Positions 25,256 through 38,157 of a stretch of DNA of 64,000 nucleotides are shown one piece after another. Origin of the DNA: Paramecium tetraurelia (taxonomy: Eukaryota > Ciliophora > Oligohymenophorea > Peniculida > Parameciidae); NCBI RefSeq assembly GCF_000165425.1, contig NW_001798961.1, positions 186,001 to 250,000 on the forward strand. Direction: 5' to 3'. The translations under genes were made by a program, and so were the position numbers. Each line of letters opens with the position of its first letter. Positions within the stretch are counted from its first letter, which is position 1. The notes beneath the pieces are model-generated. The model worked only from the letters and a program-made list of their open reading frames with translations. It searched no databases and was not told the DNA's origin.

Positions 25256-26619
25256 TGTGTCAATAGTTACAGTACTCGTAATAAGATTGAGGAGCTTGGA
25301 TTAAAAGATTAGAATTTAAGAAAAAAGAGGAAATGAAATATATTTGATAAAATGTAAAGTAAGATCAATTCTATTATTCTTTCACTTTTTTCTCTTCTCA
25401 TCACTTTTTCTATTCTAAATAAGCGGTGACGATTTCAGATACAAATTATAACTTCTGTTAAATTATTTTGATTTGAAGACATCAACAAAGTATTGATGCT
25501 TTAAATGTAATATAGAAATATATAAATCGAATTTTCTAGTAATAACATAGAAACAATTATCCTCATTTTAATTCATAGTTAAGCTATTCTGATAAAAATT
25601 TATTGTATCATAGTATTATCAATATTGCAATAAACTTGAAGAGACAAAAATTCATAGATTTTGTAAGTTCTTAGAGAATGCAATACATAATATATCACAC
25701 GGTAGGTGTATCATTTAAGCTTTATCCAATATTTTCAACTTGAAATCAGAAAATAAGTGCTAAATTTTAGAAAAGCCCTGCAATTAAATTGTAATTCATC
25801 ATTTAAAAAGTATGCGAGAAGTCGCACTGTTAAGCTAAAAATCTTTAAAAATTATTTGATAATGATCGGTTACATCTAATGATATTTCTTCATCTAAATT
25901 GCCCTATTCTTAAGGCATATTTTTGCATCAATCGTAAACTTAAAATCCTAATTCTGATAGTATTAATTTCCCCCATTCTTATGGTAAAAATTTGATCGAA
26001 ATTCCACGATCCAAATTCTACTTATGGATTTCTAAGAAATATTTTTATCGAAATTGTGTCAAAAAATTTGATTTAAGTAATCAAACTTCATCATTTATAC
26101 GATTTCAAATGGACTATCCTTATTAATTGATTTAGTTTCTTATTTAAACTTTTGTAAAGTAGCCCATAAATATTTGTTTCAAAATTTTACAGTATATTCA
26201 GTCTGAAAGATCACCAGTTCTTAATAGATTTATAGTCATATGATAATTTAAAATTCAATATTAAAACTGAAAGTTCTAATTTCGATATTGTTTTACCAAT
26301 TTCTTAAAACTCATAATATAATTTAAAGGTCTTTAAAAAAGAAAATTTAGAGAAATTTCTAAAATCGCAAATGATAAGGAGCATTATTAAAAGGTGAAAT
26401 TTCAAACGTTTATTCAAAAATTGAAACATGTGTCAACTTTTATTTTATGAACTACATATTGATGTTGATAACTGTAATATTTATTACTGATTTGATTCAT
26501 GTTAGAGAACTTTGATCATTCAATCAGAAATAGAATTTTTGGAGATTGAAAAAGAATGAAATTCAAAGATTTACAATTGAAAAATATTGAATATTTAATT
26601 TATCTTATGAATGATTCAA
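25256..26619. other. Long AT-rich spacer
   Basis: About 1.36 kb between the OSBP-like stop and the lectin stop (convergent genes). I read both strands and found only short frames broken by TGA. No tRNA-like fold or repeat was recognised. Long for such a gene-dense genome; may hold decayed coding sequence or unrecognised RNA. Confidence 0.3.
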
Positions 26620-27959
26620 TCATTGTATCAATTCAACTTTGTAGAGAAGTTTTTAGAATAGGCCAGAAGATTTGATTATTTAGGTTGCTGTAAATGAAGC
26701 TGAAGTTTTGGTAATTTTAAGATATTATTAAGAATTTGTAGTTAACAAATACTTTGCTGATAGCCTTACAGTATTAGTTTTCCCTACTTTACATTAGATA
26801 TTAGAAGAAGTGTACTATTATTGAATGTCTCGAATACAAAATATTTGCATCTTCAATTATTAATTTTCTTAGCATTTCCAATAATAATTAATTTTTATAG
26901 ATTAGATGCCTTCAGGGATTTTAATTTCTTCTTCTACATCTTGACTTTAATTATAGTTCATTTCTTAAATTTCTACATGATTCTCTATTTCATTTTTTGT
27001 ATCAAAATAATTAGTTTGTGTCATGCCTTAAAATATTGCGAGATCAAAATATGCATAATTAATACAAAAATAATTGTATTAAATTGATAAAATTATTGTT
27101 GCATGCCCTTAAATATTAATTTATTAATTACATGGGTAAAATCCAAGATCTATTTAGGAGGTATATGAAACTCTTCCAGATAACCTTATGTTAAAATCAG
27201 TTCCATCATGATAAAACCCAAGAAGATTCGGATGACACATTGTTGTTTCCCATCCTGATGGAAAATTCACAGTTTGGCTTGAACCATAAGGTAGGGTACT
27301 TGTGATTGTTGGTCCGACTAAAATAAGATCAGAGGAGGCCAATAATATTTAATAACCAAATTATTTAAGATTGGTGTAGAGACTTATCGTCACAGTATCA
27401 TCTGTTAATGATAAGCCCTATATTGTCATAATTTGCATACCGTTAAATTATTAAATTAAGGTCCTTCAGCATAATAACTAACAAAATTAGCTATGGCCAC
27501 ATTTATCTTCAAATTTTTAATATATGAATGAGTATATTACCAAAGTGGATTAGTGATATTTAAATGGTTTATAACTTAAACACTGTCATCATTAAATGCA
27601 AACCAATTTAAATTGATTCCAAAATATAACCAAGGACTCTCACAAACTGTCTTCATTGTGAAACCTAAATCTAAGTTTTTCATATTACCAAGTGTGGTGA
27701 TGCTTGTTATATCTAATGAATATCCTTGAGGAAACTATAGCGCCATATCCATCAAAGCGATATTTAAGTACACATCTGGTATTGAGGAGAATTCTTATGC
27801 AAATGGAACAAAAAATTCTTCTGACCTAAATTTCATTGAAGAAGTAAATAAAATTAAAGACAGATTGTATGCATAATTGAACTGAGTGAAGAATCCTGAC
27901 TCAAATTAATGACCAGCGTTTACAGAAAATATTTATAAGGCTAAATGAAGTATTAGCAT
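26620..27959 (-). CDS. Secreted protein with H-type lectin domain
   Basis: ATG 27957-27959 to TGA 26620-26622, about 438 aa, one 23-nt intron (GTATGC...ATAG). The N-terminus MLILHLALQIFSVNAG is a signal peptide. The next 100 residues fit the H-type lectin fold (discoidin/Helix agglutinin type): FAQEFSSIPDVYLNIALMDM, FPQGYSLDITSIT, MKTVCESPWLYFGINLNWFA. The remaining C-terminal 250 residues have scattered Cys pairs and no clear family. The frame continues without a stop into a part that looked at first like a separate 134-aa gene. Likely secreted or surface-bound and carbohydrate-binding. Confidence 0.65.
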
Positions 27960-29509
27960 AATAATTATTAATAAATTAGATACATTTATTTGAATTAAAT
28001 ATTTCTAACCTAAGTGTGGGTAAATAGATTAGAGGTTTTAATAATAATTTCAAGATTTATAGGGGACAAATTATATATAAATGTAGACTATCTACTTTAA
28101 TTTAGGATAATTTCATATAACACCGTTTCATTGTTTTCCAAAACTATTTATATAAATTATATTAAAGTTATTCGGTGATTTTTATTTTAATCTTCAAATA
28201 AGGAATTTGAATTATTAGCAAATAATCTACTAAATTACAGATGGTAGATTAAAGATTAATTGGTACTAATTAACTAATCAATATAAATTGGTATATAAAT
28301 ATGCTGTTGTGACTTTATGCTATTTCTATATAAACTCAGATCTAGTTATACCTTATTAAATTCATGAATAAGTACTAAAAATACTTTTGATCAATGATCA
28401 CAGTCGTATTCATTAAAACATCGTATAAGCATAAATGAATTTGGATTAAGAAAATTATAAACTCCTTCATTAAATACCTTCAAATCAATTTTTTATTAAA
28501 GCCAAATAAATTAAGTTTAATAGTTGAATTCAGGGTCTATTCAAATTTTAATTTAGATTTCGCTTTATCCCTAATCGGACTTAAAATTAAATTCAACTCT
28601 CAAGTAACCTTATTTAAATTCGATATTTTGGAACAACCAAAAAATTACAATGAAGTTTTAAAGAATGATACTCATAATTTCTAAATTATATGCAGTATAT
28701 CATGTCAGTTAAAAAAGATCATAAATTTCTAATTTATTTAGCTTTCTGCACATATGCTTTTTTATTTCTATTTTTAAGATTATTCCATCTAAGTCTCATT
28801 ATTTCACAATTTAATTATTAATTAATTTTATATTTATTTATTTTATTATCATTTTGTAAATTAAACTACTCCATAAATGAAAAGTCTAGAATAATAATAA
28901 AAAAAACACAATAAGTATACTTTTTCCTATCGATTAAATAGCATCCAATTTATTTTTAAATTATAAAAATAAATATCAGTCTGATGTTAATTTAGTTGTA
29001 TTAATCATAGATATTGCATTAATAAATTATCTCGCTTTAAAGAATAAACTCTTTTATAATCAGTATATTCAATTATATTAATTAAATGAGGATATGATGT
29101 GAATTAATTCAATTAGAATAGAAATGAAATATCTGCACATCAACAAAACTTATGTTTTCATTAATTCAAGGACCTGGTTAAATAATTCATAGGGATCTTC
29201 AAGATTCTGATGCTTTGAATCTAATAATAAATTATTTATTAATAGATTAGTCTTGGCCTGGATAGCCTTCATTTTTTAAGTGTCCAACAAGATGGAATAA
29301 AAGATGTTTATTTTATCATTTCTTTAGTTTCTTTTGAAGGCGATAAAAGTTAGTATTTCATATAAATTTAATTTGATTTTGATAAATTGATAAGGTTAAA
29401 TCACACGTTCTTTTCAAATTATATTTTATCTATCTCACTCGATTTGGCTGAACTTTCCTAGTTTTGATAAATTTCAAAATTTGTATATATATAAAAATTA
29501 ATCAAAACA
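27960..29509. other. Long AT-rich spacer between divergent genes
   Basis: About 1.55 kb between the starts of the lectin (minus) and the TLDc gene (plus). Very AT-rich with short T- and A-runs. No coding frame of convincing length on either strand and no RNA gene recognised. It must contain both promoters. Confidence 0.35.
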
Positions 29510-31375
29510 ATGGGTAATTGTGTGACAAACAGAACAAAAATCTAGACCAATCTAGAGAAACCCCAAAAGTTGTACATTCACCAAGCCTTTATGAGACACA
29601 CACTTACAAACCCAGAGTATACTTTATTATGAAAATTGCTAGATCTCGTAAGTAACTATTGCTATTTGAAGACAATTTCATTGACATGTTTGATGAAAGT
29701 CCCATTTTGGGATAAAGCATGTATTGGTTTTTATTAGGACTGCAAAACAATGAGTAGAAGGGGATCGAATACGAAACGATGCTCCATATATCAGAGGTCT
29801 TCGTTTTGGGTAAATCAGAAAATGAAATATTAAGATTACCAAACAGAGTTTCTTTAATTGTATTAATAGTCTCCCTGTTTGGTAATTTGAATGTCAAGGA
29901 TGCGATCAAACAATTTGCCTCCATGGAAATCACTTATTTGTAGACAACCAAATGTATGCAAGTGTTTATCAATATGATGTTGAGAAAGCAGAATGTGAAT
30001 GAACAGCCAATCAAATCATTTGTAGATTCAATATTCTAGAAAGTTAATGGCAACGTTCCGATCTTGCAGTTAATTAAATTTTTTGATAATTACATGGCAC
30101 AGTTAGAAGAAATTGTCGAAGATTATTATTACAATAAATTTCTCGGAGAATAGAAATTATTTCGTAATCCCCAATTGTAACATCCCTCTCACATCTTGAA
30201 TCAAGAATGGATAGCATTTATGTATTTGAGTTTCATGCACAAAGACACTAACAAATTGGAACTACTCTACTCCACCAATGTTCATGAGAGGAGCTTTGAG
30301 TTATTGTCTCATCTTCTTACTGAATGTCAAACAAGTGTATTATTCTTAATCCAGTGTGAAGAAGTTAATCGTAAGTACATCTTTGGAGCATATACAAATT
30401 TTGAATGGAAAGATGATGCTCAACCTAATGGTAGCAAAGAAGATTGCATATTTCAAATGTTCCCATAATACAAGGTTTACAAAACTAAAAATGATAAATT
30501 TACTCGATCACAATGTACTTACCTAAATTCAAAGCACTCAGAATTAAAGCAAGGCATTGGATTTGGAGGAGAATTAGCAAAGGAATTTAGGGTTTTTCTT
30601 AATTAAGATCTCCTTAATGTATAATGCAAAAATCATGATAAAACTTATGAGCCTGGAGAGTTGATGCCTCTCAAATAAGCCAAAGTATCTATCCTCGAAG
30701 TTTGGACCATTTAATAGATTTAAGGTACTACATAATTTAAAGATCTGATTTATCAAAAAATTGATGAATAAATTGAATTGGAAGAATTCGAAAACCCATT
30801 AGTTCATTTAGATGAAGATATCAGTTCCTATAGATCTGGTGATCATCCATCTCTAAATCAGTCTATTCATTAATTACAAGAGAGGGATTCATGCGATTGG
30901 GAGGGAGAAAGTTAGAATGGATTTGAAGAAGAGATCATCATAAGAGGGGATGGATTTGAAGAAGTGAAGAAAAATGAACAAGGATTCGAAGTCATTCCTT
31001 TGAATGAAGCAAGTGTATATCAATTTAAGTATATTTAATTTAGATCAATAAAAAGAGTACAAAGGTGTAAAACTAAGAAAAGGCACCATAACCTCCACAA
31101 CAGGAAGACAATCAATTTGAAGAAGTTCTGATCAAAACATCGTAATGTATGGATTCCTCTGCACTTTAAATGGTGTACAATGTCGTTTCAGGAGCCTTTG
31201 GACAGGCTGAAACAGATGATAAGTATTTGTATTATAAATCAAAAGTTGGAATGGGGATAACTCTGATTGGAAAGGTGATGGATCCACTACTGCCAAACAA
31301 AGTCGAGTTCAATTAAGTAAGGATTTGGCTACAATCACTGAGGAACTTAAGGAGTCTACCAATACCCAATATTGA
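29510..31375 (+). CDS. N-myristoylated TLDc-domain protein
   Basis: ATG 29510 to TGA 31373-31375, about 590 aa. It begins MGNCVTNRTK, a good N-myristoylation/palmitoylation signal, so probably membrane-attached. The helical N-terminal half is followed by a TLDc domain (about residues 200-390): RSFELLSHLLTECQTSVLFL, KYIFGAYTNFEWKDD, GIGFGGELAKEFRVFLNQ and ILEVWTI. An acidic C-terminal tail has repeated FEE/FEV units (QNGFEEEIIIRGDGFEEV). TLDc proteins protect against oxidative stress and several regulate the V-ATPase. Introns of 26, 29 and 23 nt were placed by restoring frame. Which TLDc function applies here is not clear. Confidence 0.75.
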
Positions 31376-31469
31376 TTACATTAAATAATATATTTAATAC
31401 TAAAGTTAAAAATCAATTAATAAAACTCATTTTACACAAATTTGTTTTTAATACGATATTTTATATTCT

Positions 31470-33230
31470 TCATATTCCTAAATCAAGAAATCCCAATTTT
31501 GGAGCTACAAATTAAGTAGATTGCTTACTTAATTGTTTGTATAGCATCTCATATTCTCTAAATAATATTGAATTTCATTAAGCAGTTTATCGGTTTCAAT
31601 TATGAATTGTTATTCATATTATTCATTGAATTTATTAAGCATGTAGACATATTGGTCTCTTTTTTCATCCACATAGAATGTGTCTTTTGGTAACATGATT
31701 TCTTTGGCATATTTCAAATCAGTAAAACATTTATTGATATCAACCTTAAGTTATTATTCTTAATTCAATCCCCATTTTTATAGATCCTCTACATTAAATA
31801 AAAATCACAATTACTTATTACAAATAATTCTTCCTTTCTTTTTTCAAGGAGGTTGAATTCATTTGAAAAGATTTAGAAAGTCTCAAAGAGATTTGACTTC
31901 AGTTCAGTTAATTGCTATCTGGAATTCTTGAATTTGACTAAGGTTATCAATAGGACATCCATGATTTATTTTGTTGACCTTAAGACAAAATCTTTTTAGG
32001 TTTGCTATCTAAATAGTGGATTCAAATTACAAAATAAGATTTGATCATACATAAGGATTTTCCAAATTCTTAAGCTTCCATATATTATGGCAGTGAATTG
32101 CACAACGATTAAATCATTTCTATTGAGTAACCCAGACTTTATTAACCTTTCTAAGTGAATTCGGCAAATTATTCCAAATATTTTTAGATGATCTCATAAT
32201 TTCCTTACTCTCCATTTAAATACATTTAATAGTCCTTGTATTTTTGATACTGAGTTTAATTGAATGAAAAAGTGAGAGTGCCAGTTTTAGATTGTTTCTA
32301 ACCCAAGTTATATTATTTTTAGAGAGTTTGTTCTTTGTAAAATTTCTATTAAAATTGCTTCGAATTTTCTTCATTCAAAAATAGCAAACTTGAAAAGACA
32401 GTTCTGATAATAGGTTTTTTGTTGTATATCTGGAGGAATACCTAAATAAAAGTAATGGGCGGACTTTACATTCAAGACTTTAATAATGTTTTATTGCTCC
32501 TTCATGATAATATCATAGTCATTGATATCGTTGTAAGGAAAGGAAGGAATCTAAATAAGAGAATAGTTTACAATATACTCTGGAAATGCAGCTGAGAGTA
32601 TGTTTCTGAATTGAATGAAATCCTGGAGTGTTCTTTTGACCTTCCATTACATTGGAAGAATTTGAATTGGGAATACAATGGTTTTTGAAAAGAAATCTAG
32701 AATGCCACCTCCTTCTTGAATGGGACTTGAATGTTATTAGAATAAAATACGGACTGATTTCAAATTAGAGATCGATGTTTTCATCTATAAAAAAATACAT
32801 TTATTTGCAAGTGATAGTCTTTTCAAATGGAATCAAGGATATTTTATCAGTCTAATGATAGGTGGTAAAATGATGTACGATTTTAATGGATTCTAAGGTT
32901 TATTTTTGGACAAAAGTATCTCGATCTATAATTTGAATTTGATCAGAAATGTCTGGAGAATCAAGTTCGACTATTTGATATGAATCTGATTATTGTTCTT
33001 TTTCTGCATAATAATTAGATTTGATACTCTCCTATTGATATTGTTGTATGATTTTCAATAACTCCTAATATGTCCATTGAGTTAGATCTTAACCTAAAGA
33101 ATAGAAAGGATTTTGAACCTTTGTTTGGTTCCTTGTGTAAAACAAAGTCTTCAAAATCATCTTGATTATAGCCCTTGCTTATGATTTCATCGACTAATAA
33201 CTATTACTCTTTTGTAAATGTTTAACTCAT
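31470..33230 (-). CDS. PX-domain (sorting-nexin-like) protein
   Basis: ATG 33228-33230 to TGA 31470-31472, about 550 aa with introns. The N-terminal 150 residues are polar and acidic. The middle reads WKVKRTLQDFIQFRNILSA and, after a 21-nt intron, IPSFPYNDINDYD, matching the PX core (R..DF..L...L...FP...IP.LP). The C-terminal 250 residues are helical and could form a BAR-like module. PX proteins bind phosphoinositides on endosomes. The call rests on this short core and is moderate. Confidence 0.5.
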
Positions 33231-33240
33231 AATTAATAAA

Positions 33241-34073
33241 TCAAAATCCGTATTAAATTTTCTTATCGTAGAATCTCTTATATATTTGACTATTGAACAT
33301 AATTGCCACAACGGATGCCATGAAGGGAGTACAAGTAAATACCCACAAGAATCCAAACCTACCCCATGTGCCATCCTAAATACATTCAAATAATTCCAAG
33401 CTTGAAATACTTTCATTTGAATACCTAAAAGCAAATGCTGGATTGAAGAGTGATTGTCCTTAAGATGTCAAGACTCGAGCTGCTCCAAATCCCAAAGTCA
33501 CGACTAGGGCATGCTCTAATTTGTCATCCGAGAATTTCAAGTAATCGTCCTCCTGCAATACCAATACTATCATGAACAACATGGAGCCAAATAATTCGCC
33601 TTCAACTGACTATTTACTTATTGAATATATTCTAATACGCCAATCAAATTGTCACCAATTTTGGCATCTAAATAAGGTGCATTAGTGAAATCCTACAAAA
33701 CAAAGAAGCACACCATTGCACCCAATAGACTGCCTCCGACTTAACCAATTACGTTGAATATAAATTCTTGGAATCCAATTCTTGCCATGAGTAAATCAAT
33801 GAAGCTAACAGCAGGATTGAATACAGTTAGACGATCTGTCATAAGTACACTCAAGAAGAATATGACTAAGATGGCCATATTATTGCCTGCTGATGCCAAA
33901 ATACCATAAGTAAAAATGAATGATCCAATTGTTGCAATTAGAGTTGATTTGATTATTGTTTGTTTCTCTAAATGCGTACCAGATAATTGTCCAACAGAAG
34001 GAGACGAGTCAAATCTAGTGTAAGCCGCCTAAGATTCTCCTTCCACATTCACATCACTTTCGAATCTTTGCAT
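33241..34073 (-). CDS. Aquaporin/MIP-family channel
   Basis: ATG 34071-34073 to TGA 33241-33243, about 260 aa after a 29-nt intron (GTATTA...ATAG) and a likely second intron. Six hydrophobic segments, with the two pore motifs FNPAVSF in the first half and FNPAFAF in the second (NPA boxes), and GQVGGSLLGAMVCFF as the second helix after the first NPA. An extra cytosolic N-terminus of about 45 residues is polar. It conducts water or small neutral solutes; selectivity cannot be called. Only 10 bp separate its stop from the start of the PX gene. Confidence 0.8.
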
Positions 34074-34940
34074 ATTTGTATATTATTTATAATAATTCCA
34101 TAAAAACATAAATCAATACCATCATTTAACCCACTATTTCAGTTTAATTGTCCCTAAAATAAGTTCATCAATATAGTAATAAGTAAATAGATTGATTTAG
34201 CTATCCTCAAAAATAAGGTCCATCGATTTCTTAACAAAATCCTTTACTTATTTTTTATATACAAAAAAAATATCAGAAACTAACAATAACAGATCAAATT
34301 GTATTATTCTGATAATTCGATTTAAAATAGGGACTTATACTAAAAGAAATTGATATAAATCTAACAGAATAACATAGCTAAATAGATATTTTTTGAAGAA
34401 ATATATAGTTTCACAACAATATGCATAAACACATCACACAGTATGAGCAGAATTCCTTTTAAGATGTAATTAAATTGTATGAAATACTAAATATTCATTC
34501 CTTTTGATAAGAATTTCCAGAATAATCCCATATAACCTCAATAGATGATTCTCTGCTTTAATAGAGTATTTTCATAAATTTAAAGATGATTCCAAAAATA
34601 AATTTTAGTAGATTTTGAATAGATATCAACAATCTTAATTAACATTAGAATGTAATTATTTTTGATTAAATAATCAAATAAATATCCAAGAAATAATTAT
34701 ATTTCATCAAAAAGTGAATTGATCACAATTTTCTTTAATTTAGTTGATATTTAATACTTGATATTCAACATAATCATAATAATTAAATTAATCATTGTTT
34801 TCTACATAGAACCACTAATTATAACTGCTTATGGCTTTAGTTTACAGTTCAATTATAAAAATATAATTAACCAAAAACCATTCTTCTGCATTTCTATAAA
34901 TCCTATTCATCAATATTTTATTAATTATTTTATTATTCCG
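34074..34940 (+). other. Spacer with possible small gene
   Basis: AT-rich region. Around 34,421-34,665 a plus-strand ATG opens MHKHITQYEQNSFQDVIKLY, and nearby frames give DSKNKFQQILNRYQQSQLTL, resembling a short coding gene. I could not place introns that remove an in-frame TGA. Elsewhere nothing seen. Confidence 0.25.
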
Positions 34941-36918
34941 ATGCTTTCTTATCATAATTTAGCCCAAAGTGATTATCAAAAGGAAAAGGATATTCCAGTT
35001 ACAAATCCCTTACACAAACCAAAACAAAACAGCCTTAATATCTTAACTTCTCCTGTGCCCCACCCTTTCAACACATTGCTCCCATCCAATCTGTAATCTT
35101 GATTTTCTTAGTTTCTATAGTCTATAACACCAACCACTTGATAACGATCGACAATCGTAAACATATAATCATTCTTAGATAGAGGTCCAATCTCTCCCAA
35201 AAAGACCAATCCTATAGCTACATCCCAATCTTAACCAATCCTCATGAGCAAATGCTGTTAGAGTAATAGCAACATCTGATGGATCAAGGTGAAGATTTAA
35301 AGTAATAAATCATTCCACTTATATTTAGATCCCAAAACAAGAAACTGGTGTTCGAAAACAATTCACTCAAAAAGCTGGTGGAGTAGCTCTCCTTAGAATT
35401 GTACATATATGTATCTAACTACTCTAGGCAGTCTTTAAGGATCCAGAAATCTTAGGAACTAGAAATGAAAGCTAAAATAGACTATTAGGAAGAAATGATT
35501 GTCAAACTTAAATCGGAAGTCAGAAGAAAAGCAGATCTTATATAAGAGAACTAATTTAAGGTAAATGAGTTGGAACGGCTGCAAAATAAATTAGAAGAAT
35601 ATTCGGGCTTAACTAAGAAATATTAAGAATAAGTCTTATAAATGTAATAACTGAAAGAATAGGCTCAAGATCTCAATAGGCAATTAATTCAATATCAAAG
35701 TACAGAAAATGAGAATCACAACCTAAAGGAATACATAGAAGCATATAAACAATAAATAAGAGACAAAGATGTTAAAATATAACAATAGAGGGAGCAATAG
35801 GAATAATTGTTTTCAGATAATAAAAAAATGAAATCCACTTTGGATGTTCTTAACTTTGAGTTTAAAAAAGCACAGGATGGTTATAATGAATCCTTGCACA
35901 GAGCGACCATTTAAAATACAGAATTGCAAGGATAATTAAGTTTACTCCAAAAAAATTTAACTAATCAAACTCATCAAATTGAATTACAAAAATAATAGGT
36001 TAAATAACTAGAACTCAAAGAAAAGGAATTATACACTACCAAAAATCAATACTTAAAATTAGACGAAAAGTTTTAAGCCTAAACACAATAGACCATTAAA
36101 TGTAATACTTATATCTTGATATTTAGAAACTAAAGAAATTGATAAACTTCATATGACCTTAAAAAACGGCAAATAAGAATACTTGAATTTACAATAAAAA
36201 TTAATGCATTTAGAATAAGAAAATAAGAGATTATCAGAATAGTCTCTGCAAATTTCCAAATCTAAAAATCAACTCGAATTATAATGCTAATAATTAGATT
36301 AAGAACTAATTAAAAAACAAGGATCCTTAGACACTCTCTAATTGAAATAAATGGAATTGAAATCCAATTTTGAAAAGTGTTAAGGATAGGTATAAGGATT
36401 AGAAAACGAGCTCAAAAAGAAAGAGACAATTATACTCAATTTGGAATAATAACTTTAAACGTAAAAAGGATAACTAGAATAAATTACACATATTGATACA
36501 TAAAACAAAAGTGAAATTAATCATAATTTTGCAAAAATGAAGGAAATGCACAATGATCTTATTTTGTATGAAAAATAAGTAAAGTAAATCAATTCAGGTA
36601 ATAATAATCTTATGATTTAAAGAAAATTATTAACTCAAATAATAAAATTAGATCATAATTGAGAGAAATGCCTAATAAGAAAACGAAATGAAAAAGATGA
36701 GAGTAATTTATCATATTTTAATTTAGGAATAAATAATGCATTAGGATAATCGTATAAGATATTTAGAAAATGAAATCCATAACTAATCTTTTTAATAAAA
36801 ATTGACTACAGCTAGACCTATTTAATCTTAAGAAAAAGGATTTCCAAATCAATATCCTTCTTCTCAACAAAATACCCTTCAAGGATCCTTTAATAATCAA
36901 TTCAATTAATATAAATGA
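34941..36918 (+). CDS. Long coiled-coil protein
   Basis: ATG 34941 to TGA 36916-36918, about 620 aa. The N-terminal 100 residues are polar and Pro/Gln-rich, with introns there only partly fixed. From PHEQMLLEQQQHLMDQ onward the protein is almost entirely heptad repeats (KLEEYSGLTKKYQEQVLQMQ; KQEYLNLQQKLMHLEQEN). A 25-nt intron (GTAATA...TTAG) near 36,100 restores the frame. It ends QYPSSQQNTLQGSFNN. Gln is mostly TAA/TAG. Likely filamentous or centrosome/basal-body associated; no named family. Confidence 0.6.
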
Positions 36919-37332
36919 TTATCTAGAAATTTTAGGTTAATATAAATTAATTTATAACCTTTCTAACATTTATATTTCTCATAATAATATTTCTTATGAG
37001 TTACATTTCTTTTATTATGATGGTGTATGAATTATTAGTAAAAGTAAATGCTCATCAATTTAAATCTATAACAAAATTATAGTGATTTCATTTAAGAAAA
37101 TAAATGAATAATTTAAATCTATCGATCTGTAATATGGATATCATATTGTAAGCATTTAGCAACCTACCTTCTATTATTGTAACTTGTTGTTTACAATTAG
37201 TTATAGAAAGATGAAAATTCTGAATTGAATGAAATTCAGGCTCAGAATCAATTAGATTATATTTTAAAGGTTTTAGTAAATTAATTTAATATTATAAATT
37301 GCTCTAATATAAATTATTATTATTCGTATTTG
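36919..37332. other. Intergenic spacer
   Basis: About 410 bp, AT-rich, upstream of the truncated IFT54 copy. No gene seen. Confidence 0.35.
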
Positions 37333-37731
37333 TTTAATAAAATAATGGCAGACTTTTGGAAACCTACAGCTGATTTATATAGTGCTCTATTTGAAAAGCC
37401 AAAAATGTCATAGAAGTTACTTGAAAGACCACCTTTTAAATACATATTTGATATTATAATGGAGACAACCAAATAAACAGGTTTCAAATTTAAATTTCCT
37501 TTAGGTTATGCAAAAGGACTTTATACAACTGATGAATTAGATGGGAATTCGTACGATAATAAAGATAAAAAGCTTATGTTCCTATAAAAGATAATAGATT
37601 TGACATCCATGATGTTAAAAGAGGAAATCGCTGCTAAACCTGGTAAAATAGCTGCAGGTTTAGAACCAGAGAATACAAATCTTTTACTGTAAGCTATTTA
37701 TAGAGCAGCTGTAAGTGGTAAAAATAGTGAT
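37333..37731 (+). repeat. Direct repeat, upstream copy (IFT54 5' region)
   Basis: A 399-bp block repeated at 39561-39959 in the same orientation with four substitutions and no indels. It starts 12 bp before the ATG. By codon, three changes are silent and one is Arg to Lys. Confidence 0.95.
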
Positions 37732-37915
37732 TCTTATGTAGAAGATGTACTTTTAAATATTTAGGATTTAGGTACTTGCAATAATAGGGGCAAATCCAAA
37801 AGATTAATAATTTTAAGCTCAAGGAATTTATGATAAAAAACCTTAGTAAACATAAAGTCAATAAATTCAAGAATTTTAAAATGAACTAAATTTTAAAAAA
37901 GGAGATGATTTTTGA
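37345..37915 (+). CDS. Truncated IFT54 paralogue (CH-like domain only)
   Basis: ATG 37345 to TGA 37913-37915. Residues 1-120 equal those of the full IFT54 downstream: MADFWKPTADLYSALFEKPK, RPPFKYIFDI, LEPENTNLLLQAIYRAAV, that is, the N-terminal CH-like domain. After NSD it diverges, and through an intron it acquires a short unrelated tail, GANPKDQQFQAQGIYDKKPQ to FKKGDDF. It lacks the charged linker and C-terminal coiled coil that bind IFT20. It may be a free tubulin-binding domain or a gene on its way out. The frame is intact and substitutions are mostly silent, which argues for selection or very recent origin. Confidence 0.7.
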
Positions 37916-38157
37916 CTTTGAATAATAAATTTAGGCATTGAAAATGTAATTACAATAAACAGCTTAAAATACTTAAAATTATGTTTATAAAGTCTAAGAT
38001 CCCATTATTTATATATAACTATTTCATTTTTTTCAATATTGATAATCATTCAGTTGTTTTTAATCTTTCCCTAAATCAATAAAATTATATAATAAAATAA
38101 AATTCGATTAAATAGATACTTGATATTAAAATTAATAGCTATTATTATTTTAAAAGA

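Noticed and set aside
26620-27024. Separate 134-aa gene
   Set aside because: The lectin frame runs into it without a stop, so it is the lectin's C-terminus.
26821-27087. Plus-strand hydrophobic ORF of 88 codons
   Set aside because: It is the reverse of the lectin gene's C-terminal part, which reads continuously on the minus strand.
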